In this document: one piece after another, positions 35,742 through 44,775 of the stretch
How the letters are laid out: the number at the start of each line of letters is the position of its first letter
How positions within the stretch are numbered: position 1 is the first letter of the stretch
NCBI RefSeq assembly: GCF_000986795.1
Contig: NZ_LAYZ01000025.1
Coordinates: 165,013-229,012, forward strand
Reading direction: 5' to 3'
Source: Salinicoccus sediminis
GTDB lineage: Bacteria > Bacillota > Bacilli > Staphylococcales > Salinicoccaceae
Length of the DNA stretch: 64,000 bases
Program-made: the position numbers and the translations under genes
The notes under the pieces: generated by a model
Seen by the model: only the letters and a program-made list of their open reading frames with translations
Databases searched by the model: none
What the model was told of the DNA's origin: nothing

Positions 35742-36317
35742 TTATTTTACGAGTTCGAGCCGGGCTTTGTAGCATTTCCGGCACACAGGCACATATTCCT
35801 CATCACCCATCTGTATCGTTTCACCGACGTTGATCGGTTCCCCGTCCAGCATGCGCATATTCATCGTTGCCTTCTTGTTGCAGAACTGGCATATCGTCTT
35901 CAGCTCGTCGATTGCATCCGATAGCTCCAGCAGCACTTTGCTGCCTTCAAAAAGTTCCCCCCGGAAGTCGGTCTTGAGGCCAAAGCAGATGACCGGAATA
36001 TCCAGGTAGTCCGCAATATCACTCAGATTATGGATATCCTTCCTCGACAGAAACTGGGCTTCATCCACAACAACGGCATGAACTCTTGCAGTTTCATTGA
36101 TTTCCCTTACCTCATCATAGATATGTTCATGTATATATTCACAGACCAGTTCAAGTCCGACTCTGGATCTGATCTTTTTGAAGCCGCTCCGCGTATCAAT
36201 GGGTGTCGAATATGCAAGGCACTGCTTTCCCTGCGTCGTATACTGATGGTGTGTCGTTATGATCTGATTGCTTTTGTTACTCTGCATCGTGCCGTATCTG
36301 TAATAGAGCTTTGCCAT
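35742..36317 (-). CDS. tdk: Thymidine kinase
   Basis: A 191-residue type II thymidine kinase of the E. coli-like branch, which phosphorylates thymidine with ATP. Family landmarks are present: VVDEAQFLS (Walker B and base), GLKTDFRGELFEGS, the zinc cysteines in CQFCNKK and CRKCYKARL. The P-loop is unusual: GTMQSNKSNQ, where relatives have an xxMNSGKS-type loop, so the glycine before the catalytic lysine is asparagine. The start at 36317 (MAKLYYRYG) follows homologs; a GTG three codons earlier is possible. Monocistronic. Confidence 0.88.
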   Translation of the reverse strand: MAKLYYRYGTMQSNKSNQIITTHHQYTTQGKQCLAYSTPIDTRSGFKKIRSRVGLELVCEYIHEHIYDEVREINETARVHAVVVDEAQFLSRKDIHNLSDIADYLDIPVICFGLKTDFRGELFEGSKVLLELSDAIDELKTICQFCNKKATMNMRMLDGEPINVGETIQMGDEEYVPVCRKCYKARLELVK

Positions 36318-36471
36318 GGAATGCACCGTCTTCCTTTATGTATTGCTTCGTCATTTGTCTGTTTTAGGGGGACTCTATCCCCGGAAATCATGATATCACA
36401 TTTCTTCATCTCTGCCTTCTGCTAAATATGAACTTTGCAGAAATTAATACCTAGTATGTAAGTCGGAATGA

Positions 36472-36500
36472 TTGACCGGAATTGGCCGCAGTTATACAAT
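36472..36500 (+). promoter_or_regulatory. Promoter of the luciferase-like oxidoreductase gene
   Basis: TTGACC, 17 bases, TACAAT, about 36 bases before the ribosome site. Confidence 0.6.
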
Positions 36501-36542
36501 CACTCATATATTCAGAAAAATCTTATACATAGGAGTGGTGTC

Positions 36543-37547
36543 ATGGAGTTCGGCATATTAAATCAGAGTCCTGTTCTTGAAGGCGGGGATGTTTCTTCCT
36601 CCCTCAATGATACAATCGAACTTGCACAAAAGGCCGATGAGAGGGGCTACAGACGCTATTATGTCTCAGAGCATCACAACGAACCGCTTGCCGGTACGGC
36701 ACCCGAAATCATGATTTCCCATCTGCTGGCTTATACGGAGCGGATCAATATCGGCTCAGGCGGTGTGATGCTCCAGCATTACAACCCCTTCAAAGTGGCG
36801 GAACAGTTCCATCTTATGAGTCATCTGGCGCCCGGGAGGGTGGACCTCGGTATCGGCAAGGCACCGGGAGGTCTCGGTCTGTCCACGGCTGCTCTGCAAT
36901 CCGAACTTGCGGAGAATGGACCATCCTTTGATGAGAAATTCAGGGCGCTGACCGGGTTTGTGAACCAGACACAGACGGGTGAATTCAAAGATCTGAAAAC
37001 TTCTCCAGACAGTTCAAATCCGCCGGAAATCTTCCTTCTTGGCTCCAGCCCTGGTTCCGCCCACTTCGCCGCCCGTGAAAATGTCAATTTCATTTACGCA
37101 CATTTCATCAGCAATGACCGAAATAAGCTTGAAGACAGCATCAGTGCTTACAGGAAAAACAACGATAAAGGCAGCTTCATTGCAGCACTGTCCGTCGTCG
37201 TCACTGACGATAAAGAGGTCCAAACGCGGCTGAAGGAAGAGAACGTTCTGTATGAACTGCAGCATGACAGCGGAAGAATACTGAGGGTCAAAGGTGAAGC
37301 GCGGGCCTTGAGTGCAATCGCATCCTCAGAGGAGCCTGTGACAGCAAAAAGGGTGGAGGCGGATATCATCATCGGCACAAAGGAAGAGGTGCTTCAGAAA
37401 CTTGAATGGTATATAGAAAATGACGGGATAGATGAACTGATGTTCCATCTCCCCACCAATGATAAAAAACTGCGTCACCAGACAATCGAGGCACTGGCAC
37501 CCGTGGATATTCTCCAAAAAAATTCGGCAATGCCTGCGGCAAAGTGA
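36543..37547 (+). CDS. Luciferase-like FMN-dependent oxidoreductase
   Basis: A 334-residue TIM-barrel protein of the bacterial-luciferase superfamily, in the group typified by B. subtilis YvbT/YceB. It shows YYVSEHHNEPLAGTAPE, GSGGVMLQHYNPFKVAEQF and APGRVDLGIGKAPGG. It likely uses reduced FMN; the substrate is unknown. AGGAGTGG precedes the ATG at 36543. It is followed 110 bases later by a cytosine-deaminase-like gene. It differs from the monooxygenase at 5528-6865 and is not in an ABC cluster. Confidence 0.82.
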   Translation: MEFGILNQSPVLEGGDVSSSLNDTIELAQKADERGYRRYYVSEHHNEPLAGTAPEIMISHLLAYTERINIGSGGVMLQHYNPFKVAEQFHLMSHLAPGRVDLGIGKAPGGLGLSTAALQSELAENGPSFDEKFRALTGFVNQTQTGEFKDLKTSPDSSNPPEIFLLGSSPGSAHFAARENVNFIYAHFISNDRNKLEDSISAYRKNNDKGSFIAALSVVVTDDKEVQTRLKEENVLYELQHDSGRILRVKGEARALSAIASSEEPVTAKRVEADIIIGTKEEVLQKLEWYIENDGIDELMFHLPTNDKKLRHQTIEALAPVDILQKNSAMPAAK

Positions 37548-37657
37548 ATCTTCCCCGGGAAATCAGATCTCTTCTCAATAGCCAGCCCTTTCGGAGTCCT
37601 TGATTTGGCGGCCGGCCTTTCTTAATATTAGAGTGTATGAATCAAGGAGGAGAATGT

Positions 37658-38905
37658 ATGAAGAAATTTATCAACGCCCGTATTTACGGCCGGGGGGAAG
37701 CAGACGAAATACTGGTGGAAAACGGGAATTTCAAAGCAATCGGGAAAGATCTGGGGGAAGCGGATGAGGTAATCGATCTCGCAAACAGGCTTGTATTGCC
37801 TCCCTATGTGGATCCCCATCTTCACCTGGATTATATTTTTTCCGGACTCGGAGAAGGGAACGCGAACATTTCGGGCACTTTATTCGAAGGGATCCAGAGG
37901 TGGAGTGACAACAAGAAGACACTGACAAAGGAAATGGTGCGCGAGCGTGCCATGGAAGGCATACAAAAAGAAGTCAGCCATGGTGTACAGTACATCCGTT
38001 CGCACGTGGATATCACAGATCCTGAATTGACCGGCATGGAGGCACTGCTCGAGCTCAGGGAAGAACTGAAGGACATCGTTACACTGCAGCTCGTCGCGTT
38101 CCCCCAGGAGGGATTCTTCCGCTACGAAGGCGCAGAAGCGCTGCTTGAAAAAGCCCTCGAAATGGGCGCTGATGTGGCAGGCGGCATCCCTCATTTTGAA
38201 ATTTCCTATGAACACGGGGTGGAGTCGCTGAAACGGATTGTGGATCTTGCAGTCAAATACGACGTGATGATCGATATCCACTGTGATGAGAATGACGACC
38301 CGAACAGCCGCTTCCTGGAAGTCCTCAATGCGCTTGTAATGGAGAAGGATTACGGCCGGAAGACAACAGCCAGCCATACATGCAGCTTCGGATCGGCCGA
38401 TAACAGCTATGCCGCAAAAATGATGGGACTCTTCAGGGAATCCAACATCAATTTCATATCCTGTCCGACAGAGAATGCACATCTGCAGGGGAGGACGGAC
38501 AGCTATCCGAAGCGGCGCGGACTCACACGGGTGAAAGAACTGCTTGAGAACGGCAACACCGTTGCATTCGCCCAGGACTCCATCGCCGACTACTGGTATC
38601 CGCTCGGCAACGGCAACATGATGAACATTCTCGACAACGGCATGCATCTCGCCCATTACACGCATATCGATGAAATCAACAAGGCATTCGATCTCGTCAC
38701 ATTAAACGGCGCCAAAGTCATGCAGCTCGAGGCGCAGTACGGCATTGAAGCCGGCAAACCGGCCAACTTCATCGTGCTTGACGCCGGTGATGCCTATGAA
38801 GCGATACGTGAACGTGCAGATGTCCTCTCCTCAGTCCGGAATGGTGAATATCTGTTCAAAAGAGCACCCAGGACAAATGAAATCGCACATGATTTCCTGA
38901 AATGA
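37658..38905 (+). CDS. Cytosine deaminase-like amidohydrolase
   Basis: A 415-residue metal-dependent amidohydrolase of the CodA/AtzC group. Expected residues are present: DPHLHLDY (two metal histidines), LVAFPQEG (substrate glutamine), IDIHCDENDD (histidine and catalytic glutamate), ASHTCSFGS and AQDSIADYWYPLG (metal aspartate). AAGGAGGAG lies before the ATG at 37658. It deaminates cytosine or a related ring such as isoguanine, creatinine or an s-triazine; which one cannot be read from sequence. No codB-type permease is adjacent. Confidence 0.8.
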   Translation: MKKFINARIYGRGEADEILVENGNFKAIGKDLGEADEVIDLANRLVLPPYVDPHLHLDYIFSGLGEGNANISGTLFEGIQRWSDNKKTLTKEMVRERAMEGIQKEVSHGVQYIRSHVDITDPELTGMEALLELREELKDIVTLQLVAFPQEGFFRYEGAEALLEKALEMGADVAGGIPHFEISYEHGVESLKRIVDLAVKYDVMIDIHCDENDDPNSRFLEVLNALVMEKDYGRKTTASHTCSFGSADNSYAAKMMGLFRESNINFISCPTENAHLQGRTDSYPKRRGLTRVKELLENGNTVAFAQDSIADYWYPLGNGNMMNILDNGMHLAHYTHIDEINKAFDLVTLNGAKVMQLEAQYGIEAGKPANFIVLDAGDAYEAIRERADVLSSVRNGEYLFKRAPRTNEIAHDFLK

Positions 38906-38915
38906 TCTTCAACTT

Positions 38916-38940
38916 AAAAGGAGCGCTATGCTCCTTTTTT
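38916..38940 (+). terminator. Terminator of the amidohydrolase gene
   Basis: AAAAGGAGC-GCTAT-GCTCCTTTTTT. Confidence 0.9.
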
Positions 38941-38984
38941 ACTTGTGTAAATATAATTTCTTATAAATATAAATTATAAATCAA

Positions 38985-39013
38985 TTGATTTCATATATTG
39001 AATGATGTAAAAT
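38985..39013 (+). promoter_or_regulatory. Promoter of the IsaB-like gene
   Basis: TTGATT, 17 bases, TAAAAT in a very AT-rich region, about 60 bases before the start codon. Confidence 0.6.
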
Positions 39014-39073
39014 TACCATAACAATAGAATAGCCAGCCAGTCGTAAAGAGTCACCTAAAAGAGGGAGGTGAGT

Positions 39074-39601
39074 ATGATGAGCAAGGCAGTCAAGATGCTG
39101 TTTACAGTCTGTGTTGCACTCGTCGCATTCGCAGGGGCAGCCGGTGTTGCCGAGGCCTCTGAAGATACATCTCAGCAGTCAGAGGGGGCATACTACTATT
39201 ATAACGGCTATACGGGCTATGGCGATGACGGCGAATTCGTCCTTGATCAGACATTCATCAACGCAATTGCCAGCAATAACTTCAAACTGAACGGCTATCA
39301 GATTGATATGACGGAAGAGGCATTTTTAGAACACAGAGATGAAGCGACAGTAACAGCTGTTTATGACCAGCACATCCATGTAGTCGGTGAAGGCGCAGTC
39401 TTTGCAGACATGCCGATCAACCCGGGCGCAGTCACAGAGGCTGAAGTGCTTGACGTATATGGCGACCCGGCCCATTCTAATTACGGGGAACAGGGCGACA
39501 ACACCCATTATTATCAGCTGAAGGGCATGCAGATTACGTTCAATGTCAACGACGGTTACGTGACCTCCGTTTCAGTCGGCGGCACACATGTCACTGAGTA
39601 A
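39074..39601 (+). CDS. IsaB-like secreted protein
   Basis: A 175-residue protein with a signal peptide (residues 1-29, cleavage probably after AEA). The mature part begins with an acidic stretch and then YYYYNGYTGYGDDGEFVLDQ followed by TFINAIASNNFKLNG. This matches the IsaB signature of S. aureus (YNGY, FILDxxFINAI), and the C-terminus HYYQLKGMQITF...VTSVSVGGT also fits. IsaB is a secreted or surface-attached, nucleic-acid-binding antigen in staphylococci; its role in a halophile is unknown. GGGAGG lies before the tandem ATG start. Confidence 0.75.
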   Translation: MMSKAVKMLFTVCVALVAFAGAAGVAEASEDTSQQSEGAYYYYNGYTGYGDDGEFVLDQTFINAIASNNFKLNGYQIDMTEEAFLEHRDEATVTAVYDQHIHVVGEGAVFADMPINPGAVTEAEVLDVYGDPAHSNYGEQGDNTHYYQLKGMQITFNVNDGYVTSVSVGGTHVTE

Positions 39602-39623
39602 AACTGAATATGCCTGAAACAGG

Positions 39624-39653
39624 AACCGCACCCCGACGGGGTGCGGTTTCTTC
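39624..39653 (+). terminator. Terminator of the IsaB-like gene
   Basis: AACCGCACCCC-GAC-GGGGTGCGGTT followed by TCTTC. Confidence 0.83.
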
Positions 39654-39779
39654 ATCGTGCAACGATTCCAGTATCTGGCGGGCGGTCTTTACAAATGTGA
39701 TAATTTTTATATTCAATCGTGATTAAAGGGGGGCATTTAAGGATACAGTATAATATTACGGAATAAAGGAGAATCATGA

Positions 39780-41207
39780 ATGAAAGATCAAACTAGACAA
39801 TATATAAACGGCGAATGGGTGGAAAGCTCAAGCGGCAAGACAATCGATGTCATCAATCCTGCGACAGGTGAAGCTTTCGGCAGGATTGCCAAAGGGAATG
39901 CCGACGATGTGGATAAAGCTGTGAATGCGGCCCATGATGTTTATATAGAATTTCGTAACACACCTGTAGAGGAACGCCGCGAGATGCTCGACAGAATTGT
40001 CAATGAGTACGAAAACCGCAAAGATGATCTGATAGAAGCAATTACCGATGAACTCGGTTCTCCGATAGATAAATCTGAAAAAGTCCATTATCAGATGGGT
40101 CTGAACCACTTTGCTGCAGCACGTGATGCACTGGATTCTTTCGAATTTGAGGAACAGCGTGGTGAAAACCTGGTGGTCAAGGAAGCAATTGGTGTTGCCG
40201 GTCTGATTACACCGTGGAACTTCCCGACCAACCAGACTTCACTCAAGCTGGCAGCTGCATTCGCAGCAGGCAGCCCGATTGTGCTGAAGCCCTCCGAGGA
40301 AACACCGTTCGCCGCTGTGATACTGGCTGAAATCTTCGATAAGGCCGGCGTTCCAAAAGGGGTCTTCAACCTCGTGAACGGTGACGGCGAAGGAGTCGGC
40401 AACCCGCTCAGCGAACATCCCAAAGTGCGCATGATGTCCTTCACCGGCTCCGGCAGAACCGGTGCGAAAATCATGGAGAAGGCAAGTGTCGATTTCAAAA
40501 AAGTGTCCCTTGAACTCGGTGGCAAGTCGCCGCTGATCATTCTTGAGGATGCGAATGTGGATGATGCAGCCTTCACAGCTGTGCAGAAAGTCGTCAACAA
40601 CACCGGCCAGGTATGCACAGCCGGCACACGGACACTGATTCCGGAATCCATGAAAGACGAATTCCTGGAGAAAGTAAAAGAAAAAATGGCAGATGTGAAA
40701 GTTGGCAATCCGCGTGAGGAAGGCGTCAAAATGGGTCCGCTCATCAGCAGGAAACAGTATGATACGGTCCAGTCCTATATCAACAAAGGCGTAGAAGAGG
40801 GCGCCACGCTTTATCACGGCGGTGCCGGCCAACCCGAAGGGATGACTGAAGGCTTTTATGTAAAACCTACCGTATTCAGTGACGTAGATAATAAGATGAC
40901 CATCGCCCAGGAGGAAATATTCGGCCCTGTCATGTCCGTCATCGCCTATAAAGATCTGGATGAAGCGATTGCGCTTGCAAATGATACAAAATACGGCCTC
41001 GCAGGCTACGTCTTCGGGGAAGATGCTGAAACACTCAAAAAAGTGGCGCGTTCCATCGAGGCCGGCACTGTGGAAATCAACAATGCCAAAGGCGGTGCCG
41101 ACCTGCCGTTCGGTGGCTATAAGCAGTCCGGCATCGGCCGCGAGTGGGGCGATTTCGGCATCGATGAATTCCTCGAAGTGAAATCGATCAAAGGATACTT
41201 CAAATAA
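39780..41207 (+). CDS. NAD(P)-dependent aldehyde dehydrogenase
   Basis: A 475-residue aldehyde dehydrogenase. The catalytic cysteine is in [12 protein letters not shown], the general-base glutamate in [12 protein letters not shown], and the cofactor asparagine in [17 protein letters not shown] precedes the ATG. It resembles the broad-substrate AldA/YwdH type; a specific substrate cannot be assigned. It precedes the dihydroxyacetone kinase genes by 82 bases without a strong terminator, so the two may be partly coexpressed. Confidence 0.88.
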   Translation: MKDQTRQYINGEWVESSSGKTIDVINPATGEAFGRIAKGNADDVDKAVNAAHDVYIEFRNTPVEERREMLDRIVNEYENRKDDLIEAITDELGSPIDKSEKVHYQMGLNHFAAARDALDSFEFEEQRGENLVVKEAIGVAGLITPWNFPTNQTSLKLAAAFAAGSPIVLKPSEETPFAAVILAEIFDKAGVPKGVFNLVNGDGEGVGNPLSEHPKVRMMSFTGSGRTGAKIMEKASVDFKKVSLELGGKSPLIILEDANVDDAAFTAVQKVVNNTGQVCTAGTRTLIPESMKDEFLEKVKEKMADVKVGNPREEGVKMGPLISRKQYDTVQSYINKGVEEGATLYHGGAGQPEGMTEGFYVKPTVFSDVDNKMTIAQEEIFGPVMSVIAYKDLDEAIALANDTKYGLAGYVFGEDAETLKKVARSIEAGTVEINNAKGGADLPFGGYKQSGIGREWGDFGIDEFLEVKSIKGYFK

Positions 41208-41289
41208 TTGCCGTGAAATAATTGCACCCCAATCTTGTCCAGCAGGGTTGGGGATTCATTTATGACAATCAGGCGAGGAGGAGACAGTT

Positions 41290-42252
41290 TTGAAAAAACT
41301 CATTAATGAAAAAGAGCATTTCCTCGGGGATATGCTGGACGGTCTGAAGTTTCACGATGAACGTGTGGAGGTAATCGAGGGTACTGTTGTCGTCAGGAAG
41401 GATAAAAAGAAAGAGGGGGCGGCCATCGTCTCCGGCGGCGGAAGCGGGCATGAACCCGCCCACGCCGGCTATGTGGCCGAGGGCATGCTGGATGCCGCCG
41501 TGTGCGGGGAAGTGTTCACCTCCCCCACACCGGACAAGGTGCTTGCAGCGATCAGACACGTGGATAACGGTGACGGCGTGCTGCTGGTCATCAAAAATTA
41601 CGCCGGTGACGTGATGAATTTCGAGATGGCGCAGGAAATGGCTGAATCAGAAGGCCATAAAGTTCAGTCGGTCATCGTCAGGGATGATGTGACCATAGAG
41701 AATGAAGAACAACGCCGCGGGGTGGCGGGCACGGTACTCGTCCATAAGTACGCCGGCTACCTGGCATCACAGAACGCCCCTCTTGATCAGATTAAAGAGA
41801 AGGTCGAAAAGATGATGGAGTCCCTTTATTCCGTAGGGATGGCTGTACAGCCATGCATGGTGCCGACGACCGGCGAATATGGTTTCGAACTTGGTGAGGA
41901 TGAGATGGAAATCGGCATCGGCATCCACGGCGAGAAAGGTATATACCGAGAAAAACTCGCTTCTGTGAATGAAATCGCAGACCGGCTGCTGGATGAATTA
42001 TTCAAGTATACAGACAGCGAGACACTCATTCTCATGATCAACGGCATGGGCGGCACGCCTGACAGTGAACTCAACATTGTGACAAAATATGTGATGGAAT
42101 CCCTTGAGAAGCGAAACAGGAAAGTATCCAAACTGCTCGTCGGCGACTATATGACCGCACTCGATATGCAGGGCTTTTCACTGACGGTTGCAGATGATGA
42201 TGAAGAGCTGATCAAGGCAATCAATGCACCGACGGAATCAAAACACTTTTAA
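41290..42252 (+). CDS. dhaK: Dihydroxyacetone kinase subunit DhaK
   Basis: A 320-residue substrate-binding subunit. SGGGSGHEPAHAGYV binds the substrate, and the histidine in IGIGIHGEKG forms the hemiaminal with dihydroxyacetone. The start is a TTG with GAGGAGGAG upstream. It works with DhaL and DhaM to phosphorylate dihydroxyacetone at the expense of PEP through the PTS. First gene of dhaKLM. Confidence 0.93.
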   Translation: MKKLINEKEHFLGDMLDGLKFHDERVEVIEGTVVVRKDKKKEGAAIVSGGGSGHEPAHAGYVAEGMLDAAVCGEVFTSPTPDKVLAAIRHVDNGDGVLLVIKNYAGDVMNFEMAQEMAESEGHKVQSVIVRDDVTIENEEQRRGVAGTVLVHKYAGYLASQNAPLDQIKEKVEKMMESLYSVGMAVQPCMVPTTGEYGFELGEDEMEIGIGIHGEKGIYREKLASVNEIADRLLDELFKYTDSETLILMINGMGGTPDSELNIVTKYVMESLEKRNRKVSKLLVGDYMTALDMQGFSLTVADDDEELIKAINAPTESKHF

Positions 42253-42267
42253 GGAAGAAGGATATAT

Positions 42268-42852
42268 ATGGATTCAGAAAAACTTCTGGCACAGCTCCAT
42301 GGCTTAAAGACAGTATTCGATGAAAAGGAAAGTGAACTGACGGCGCTCGACCGCGAAATCGGTGACGGCGACCATGGCGTAAACATGAAACGCGGCTTCA
42401 ATGCTGTGAATGAAAAGGTGTCTGAAGGCAGTACAAAAGAGATACTGAAGCAGACCGGCATGACGTTGATGAGCTCAATTGGCGGGGCAAGCGGTCCGCT
42501 GTACGGATTCAGTTTTGTCAAGATGAGCGACGCTGCCAATGATGAAATTGATGCGGACAACCTGGCCGAAATGCTGGATATTTTCACCGGGACCGTCGCT
42601 GAAAAAGGAAAAGTCGAAGGCGGCGAGAAAACCATGTATGACGTCATTTCAAAATCCGCCGGTGTTTTACGTGAAACAGGCGGTTTGAAAATGGAGGATG
42701 TACAGAAGCTCGCCGACGATACAGAAGATATGATCGCTACCAAGGGGCGTGCCGCGTATTTCAAGGAAAAATCCAAAGGCACGGTTGACCCGGGCGCACA
42801 AAGCGCAGTCTATATCATCCATGCCCTCGGAGAGGGTGTTGGCAATGGCTGA
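42268..42852 (+). CDS. dhaL: Dihydroxyacetone kinase ADP-binding subunit DhaL
   Basis: A 194-residue subunit with the Mg-ADP aspartates in DREIGDGDHGVNM and the SSIGGASGPLYG loop. It holds ADP as a cofactor that is rephosphorylated by DhaM. GGAAGAAGG precedes the ATG, 15 bases after dhaK. It overlaps dhaM by eight bases. Confidence 0.93.
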   Translation: MDSEKLLAQLHGLKTVFDEKESELTALDREIGDGDHGVNMKRGFNAVNEKVSEGSTKEILKQTGMTLMSSIGGASGPLYGFSFVKMSDAANDEIDADNLAEMLDIFTGTVAEKGKVEGGEKTMYDVISKSAGVLRETGGLKMEDVQKLADDTEDMIATKGRAAYFKEKSKGTVDPGAQSAVYIIHALGEGVGNG

Positions 42853-43207
42853 TATCCTTATCATAAGCCACAGCAGCAAAATTGCCGAAGGGACGAAGGC
42901 GCTGGTGGAACAGATGGCGAAAGATGTCACCATCCATGCTTCCGGCGGAGTGGACGGCGAAATCGGTACTAACATCGACCAGATCAGTGAAATGCTCGGT
43001 TCAACAGGAGATGATACGATTTGCTTCTATGATATCGGCTCCAGTCTAATGAACCTGGAAATGGCTGTCGAAATGTATGACGGTCCGCACTCCGTCCACA
43101 TATCCAAGGCACCACTCGTGGAAGGAAGTTTTCTGGCAGGGGTCGAAAGCAGTGTGGGCACCGGCACGGAAGACATTCTGGAAAAACTGGATGAGATGAA
43201 GAAATAA
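42845..43207 (+). CDS. dhaM: PTS-dependent dihydroxyacetone kinase phosphotransferase DhaM
   Basis: A 120-residue EIIA-like protein with the phospho-histidine His9 in IISHSSKIAEG and the G-rich strand FYDIGSSLMNLEMA. It passes phosphate from HPr to ADP on DhaL. This is the short single-domain form found in Firmicutes, unlike the multidomain E. coli DhaM. GGAGAGGG lies before the ATG inside dhaL. Confidence 0.92.
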   Translation: MADILIISHSSKIAEGTKALVEQMAKDVTIHASGGVDGEIGTNIDQISEMLGSTGDDTICFYDIGSSLMNLEMAVEMYDGPHSVHISKAPLVEGSFLAGVESSVGTGTEDILEKLDEMKK

Positions 43208-43214
43208 AGGAAAC

Positions 43215-43240
43215 CCCGGATCATTGTGGTCCGGGATTTT
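43215..43240 (+). terminator. Terminator of dhaKLM
   Basis: CCCGGA / TCCGGG with a nine-base loop, then ATTTT. Confidence 0.75.
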
Positions 43241-43340
43241 ATGAAGACATTTAAGAATTATTTAATATTCATTTTAGAGTTTGATAATTTTCATACGGTA
43301 GATTGGTCATAGTCAATAATCAGGAAAAGAGGAATAGACT

Positions 43341-43733
43341 ATGGCCACTAATACAAAGCACCTGAACCCCGGATTGATCCTGACACTTGCGCTGATTGCG
43401 CTCGTCAGGCCATTCATGAGCATAACGGGTATTTCGGAAGCCATTGGAAAGCCTGTTGCAAGCATTACGGCGACAGCCATCATATCAATACTCTGGGTTG
43501 CCGCAACCGTCATACGCAAAGAAACACAACCTGTACTCACGCTGGTCGCCGCAGGTGTTGCGTATGCAGTGTTTGCAGTCATCATCAGCGGAGTACTGTC
43601 TCCGATTTTGGCAGGGTCGCTCCAGGGACCTTTGACCAGCCCTTTTGCAATTGTCAGTGTGCTTCTGACCAATATCATATGGGGGCTCGTCACAGGGAGC
43701 ATCGCTGCATTACTTCTGAATTTAAGACGATAA
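43341..43733 (+). CDS. Four-helix membrane protein of unknown function
   Basis: A 130-residue protein with four hydrophobic helices (about 10-28, 36-58, 66-90, 104-126) and few charges. Upstream GAAAAGAGG is a fair ribosome site. I do not recognise the family. It lies alone between dhaKLM and qoxABCD and shares a terminator with qoxD. Confidence 0.6.
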   Translation: MATNTKHLNPGLILTLALIALVRPFMSITGISEAIGKPVASITATAIISILWVAATVIRKETQPVLTLVAAGVAYAVFAVIISGVLSPILAGSLQGPLTSPFAIVSVLLTNIIWGLVTGSIAALLLNLRR

Positions 43734-43734
43734 C

Positions 43735-43767
43735 AAAAGCCGCAATCCGGTTTCCGGATTGCGGCTT
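43735..43767. terminator. Bidirectional terminator between membrane protein gene and qoxD
   Basis: AAGCCGCAATCCGG-TTT-CCGGATTGCGGCTT between convergent genes. Confidence 0.88.
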
Positions 43768-43788
43768 AACTATTTCCCGGGCAATACA

Positions 43789-44169
43789 TTAATGCCCTTC
43801 ATGATCGTCATGTGATTCTTCGTGCGATTCGGCGCCGCCGCTGTTATCCTCGTGATCTCCGCCGCCGTGATCATGCGTGAAGCCGAATGACATGGTGAAG
43901 AGGGAGCCCGCCACAACGATTGCAGCAATGACGAAGGCATGGAACATCATATTCCACGGGGCATGTGTGGCTCCCCGTTCTGTGATATGCATGAACATGA
44001 ACAGCTGGATGCCGGCCTGGATGACCGCCAGTGCCATGATGGCAATGATGATCCACATGACAGGCAGGTCTGATGACAACGCCGTCCACGCCGCAATGAT
44101 GGTAAGCGTGATGGACAATGCAAAGCCGATTATATGATTGATTGGATATTTATCCTGTTTCTTCTCCAT
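43789..44169 (-). CDS. qoxD: Cytochrome aa3 quinol oxidase subunit IV
   Basis: A 126-residue subunit with three helices (about 12-32, 36-60, 72-96) and the conserved QLFMFMHITERG segment between helices two and three. The C-terminal 27 residues are rich in His, Asp and Glu (HDHGGGDHED, then EESHDDHEGH), longer than I expect for this subunit and possibly metal binding. Its ATG directly follows the qoxC stop codon. Last gene of qoxABCD. Confidence 0.9.
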   Translation of the reverse strand: MEKKQDKYPINHIIGFALSITLTIIAAWTALSSDLPVMWIIIAIMALAVIQAGIQLFMFMHITERGATHAPWNMMFHAFVIAAIVVAGSLFTMSFGFTHDHGGGDHEDNSGGAESHEESHDDHEGH

Positions 44170-44775
44170 TTAGACCACCATCCCAATCATGTAGACGCTT
44201 GTGAAGATGAAAATCCAGATTACATCAAGGAAGTGCCAGTACAGGCCGACGATGAATACTTTTCTGGTTGTTACCGCAGTCAGTCCGCGCTGTTTCAGCT
44301 GGATAAGAATCGCTATCATCCAGCCGATACCCAGGGTGACGTGGACACCGTGCGTGCCCGTCAGTGTAAAGAAACCTGACCAGAAGGCACTGGAACCGAT
44401 TGTTGCACCTTCATGTGCGTAATGTACGAATTCGTATATTTCAAATCCGAGGAATCCGAGGCCGAGCAGCAATGTGATGCCGAGCCAGACCATGAGACCT
44501 TTAAGCGAGCCCTCCCGCATATTATGGATGGCGAGGCCGCATGTGAAACTGCTGGTAAGCAGGATGAATGTCATGATCAGCACCGTGCCGGCTTCAAATA
44601 ATTCCGCCGGCTCAGGCGCGCCTGCCGTTCTTCCGAACAGCACGGCATATGTTGCAAACAGTGTGGAGAACAGCGAGATCTCCGCAGCAAGGAAGATCCA
44701 GAAACCGACGATATTCATCTGTCCCTGGTGCGTGCTGTACTCGAGAGCTACATCATCCGTCTTTTGTTCACTCAT
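44170..44775 (-). CDS. qoxC: Cytochrome aa3 quinol oxidase subunit III
   Basis: A 201-residue subunit with five helices and the subunit III landmarks [18 protein letters not shown], the glutamate helix [11 protein letters not shown] and [13 protein letters not shown]. It is a non-catalytic part of the proton-pumping quinol oxidase. It overlaps the end of qoxB by eight bases. Confidence 0.93.
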   Translation of the reverse strand: MSEQKTDDVALEYSTHQGQMNIVGFWIFLAAEISLFSTLFATYAVLFGRTAGAPEPAELFEAGTVLIMTFILLTSSFTCGLAIHNMREGSLKGLMVWLGITLLLGLGFLGFEIYEFVHYAHEGATIGSSAFWSGFFTLTGTHGVHVTLGIGWMIAILIQLKQRGLTAVTTRKVFIVGLYWHFLDVIWIFIFTSVYMIGMVV

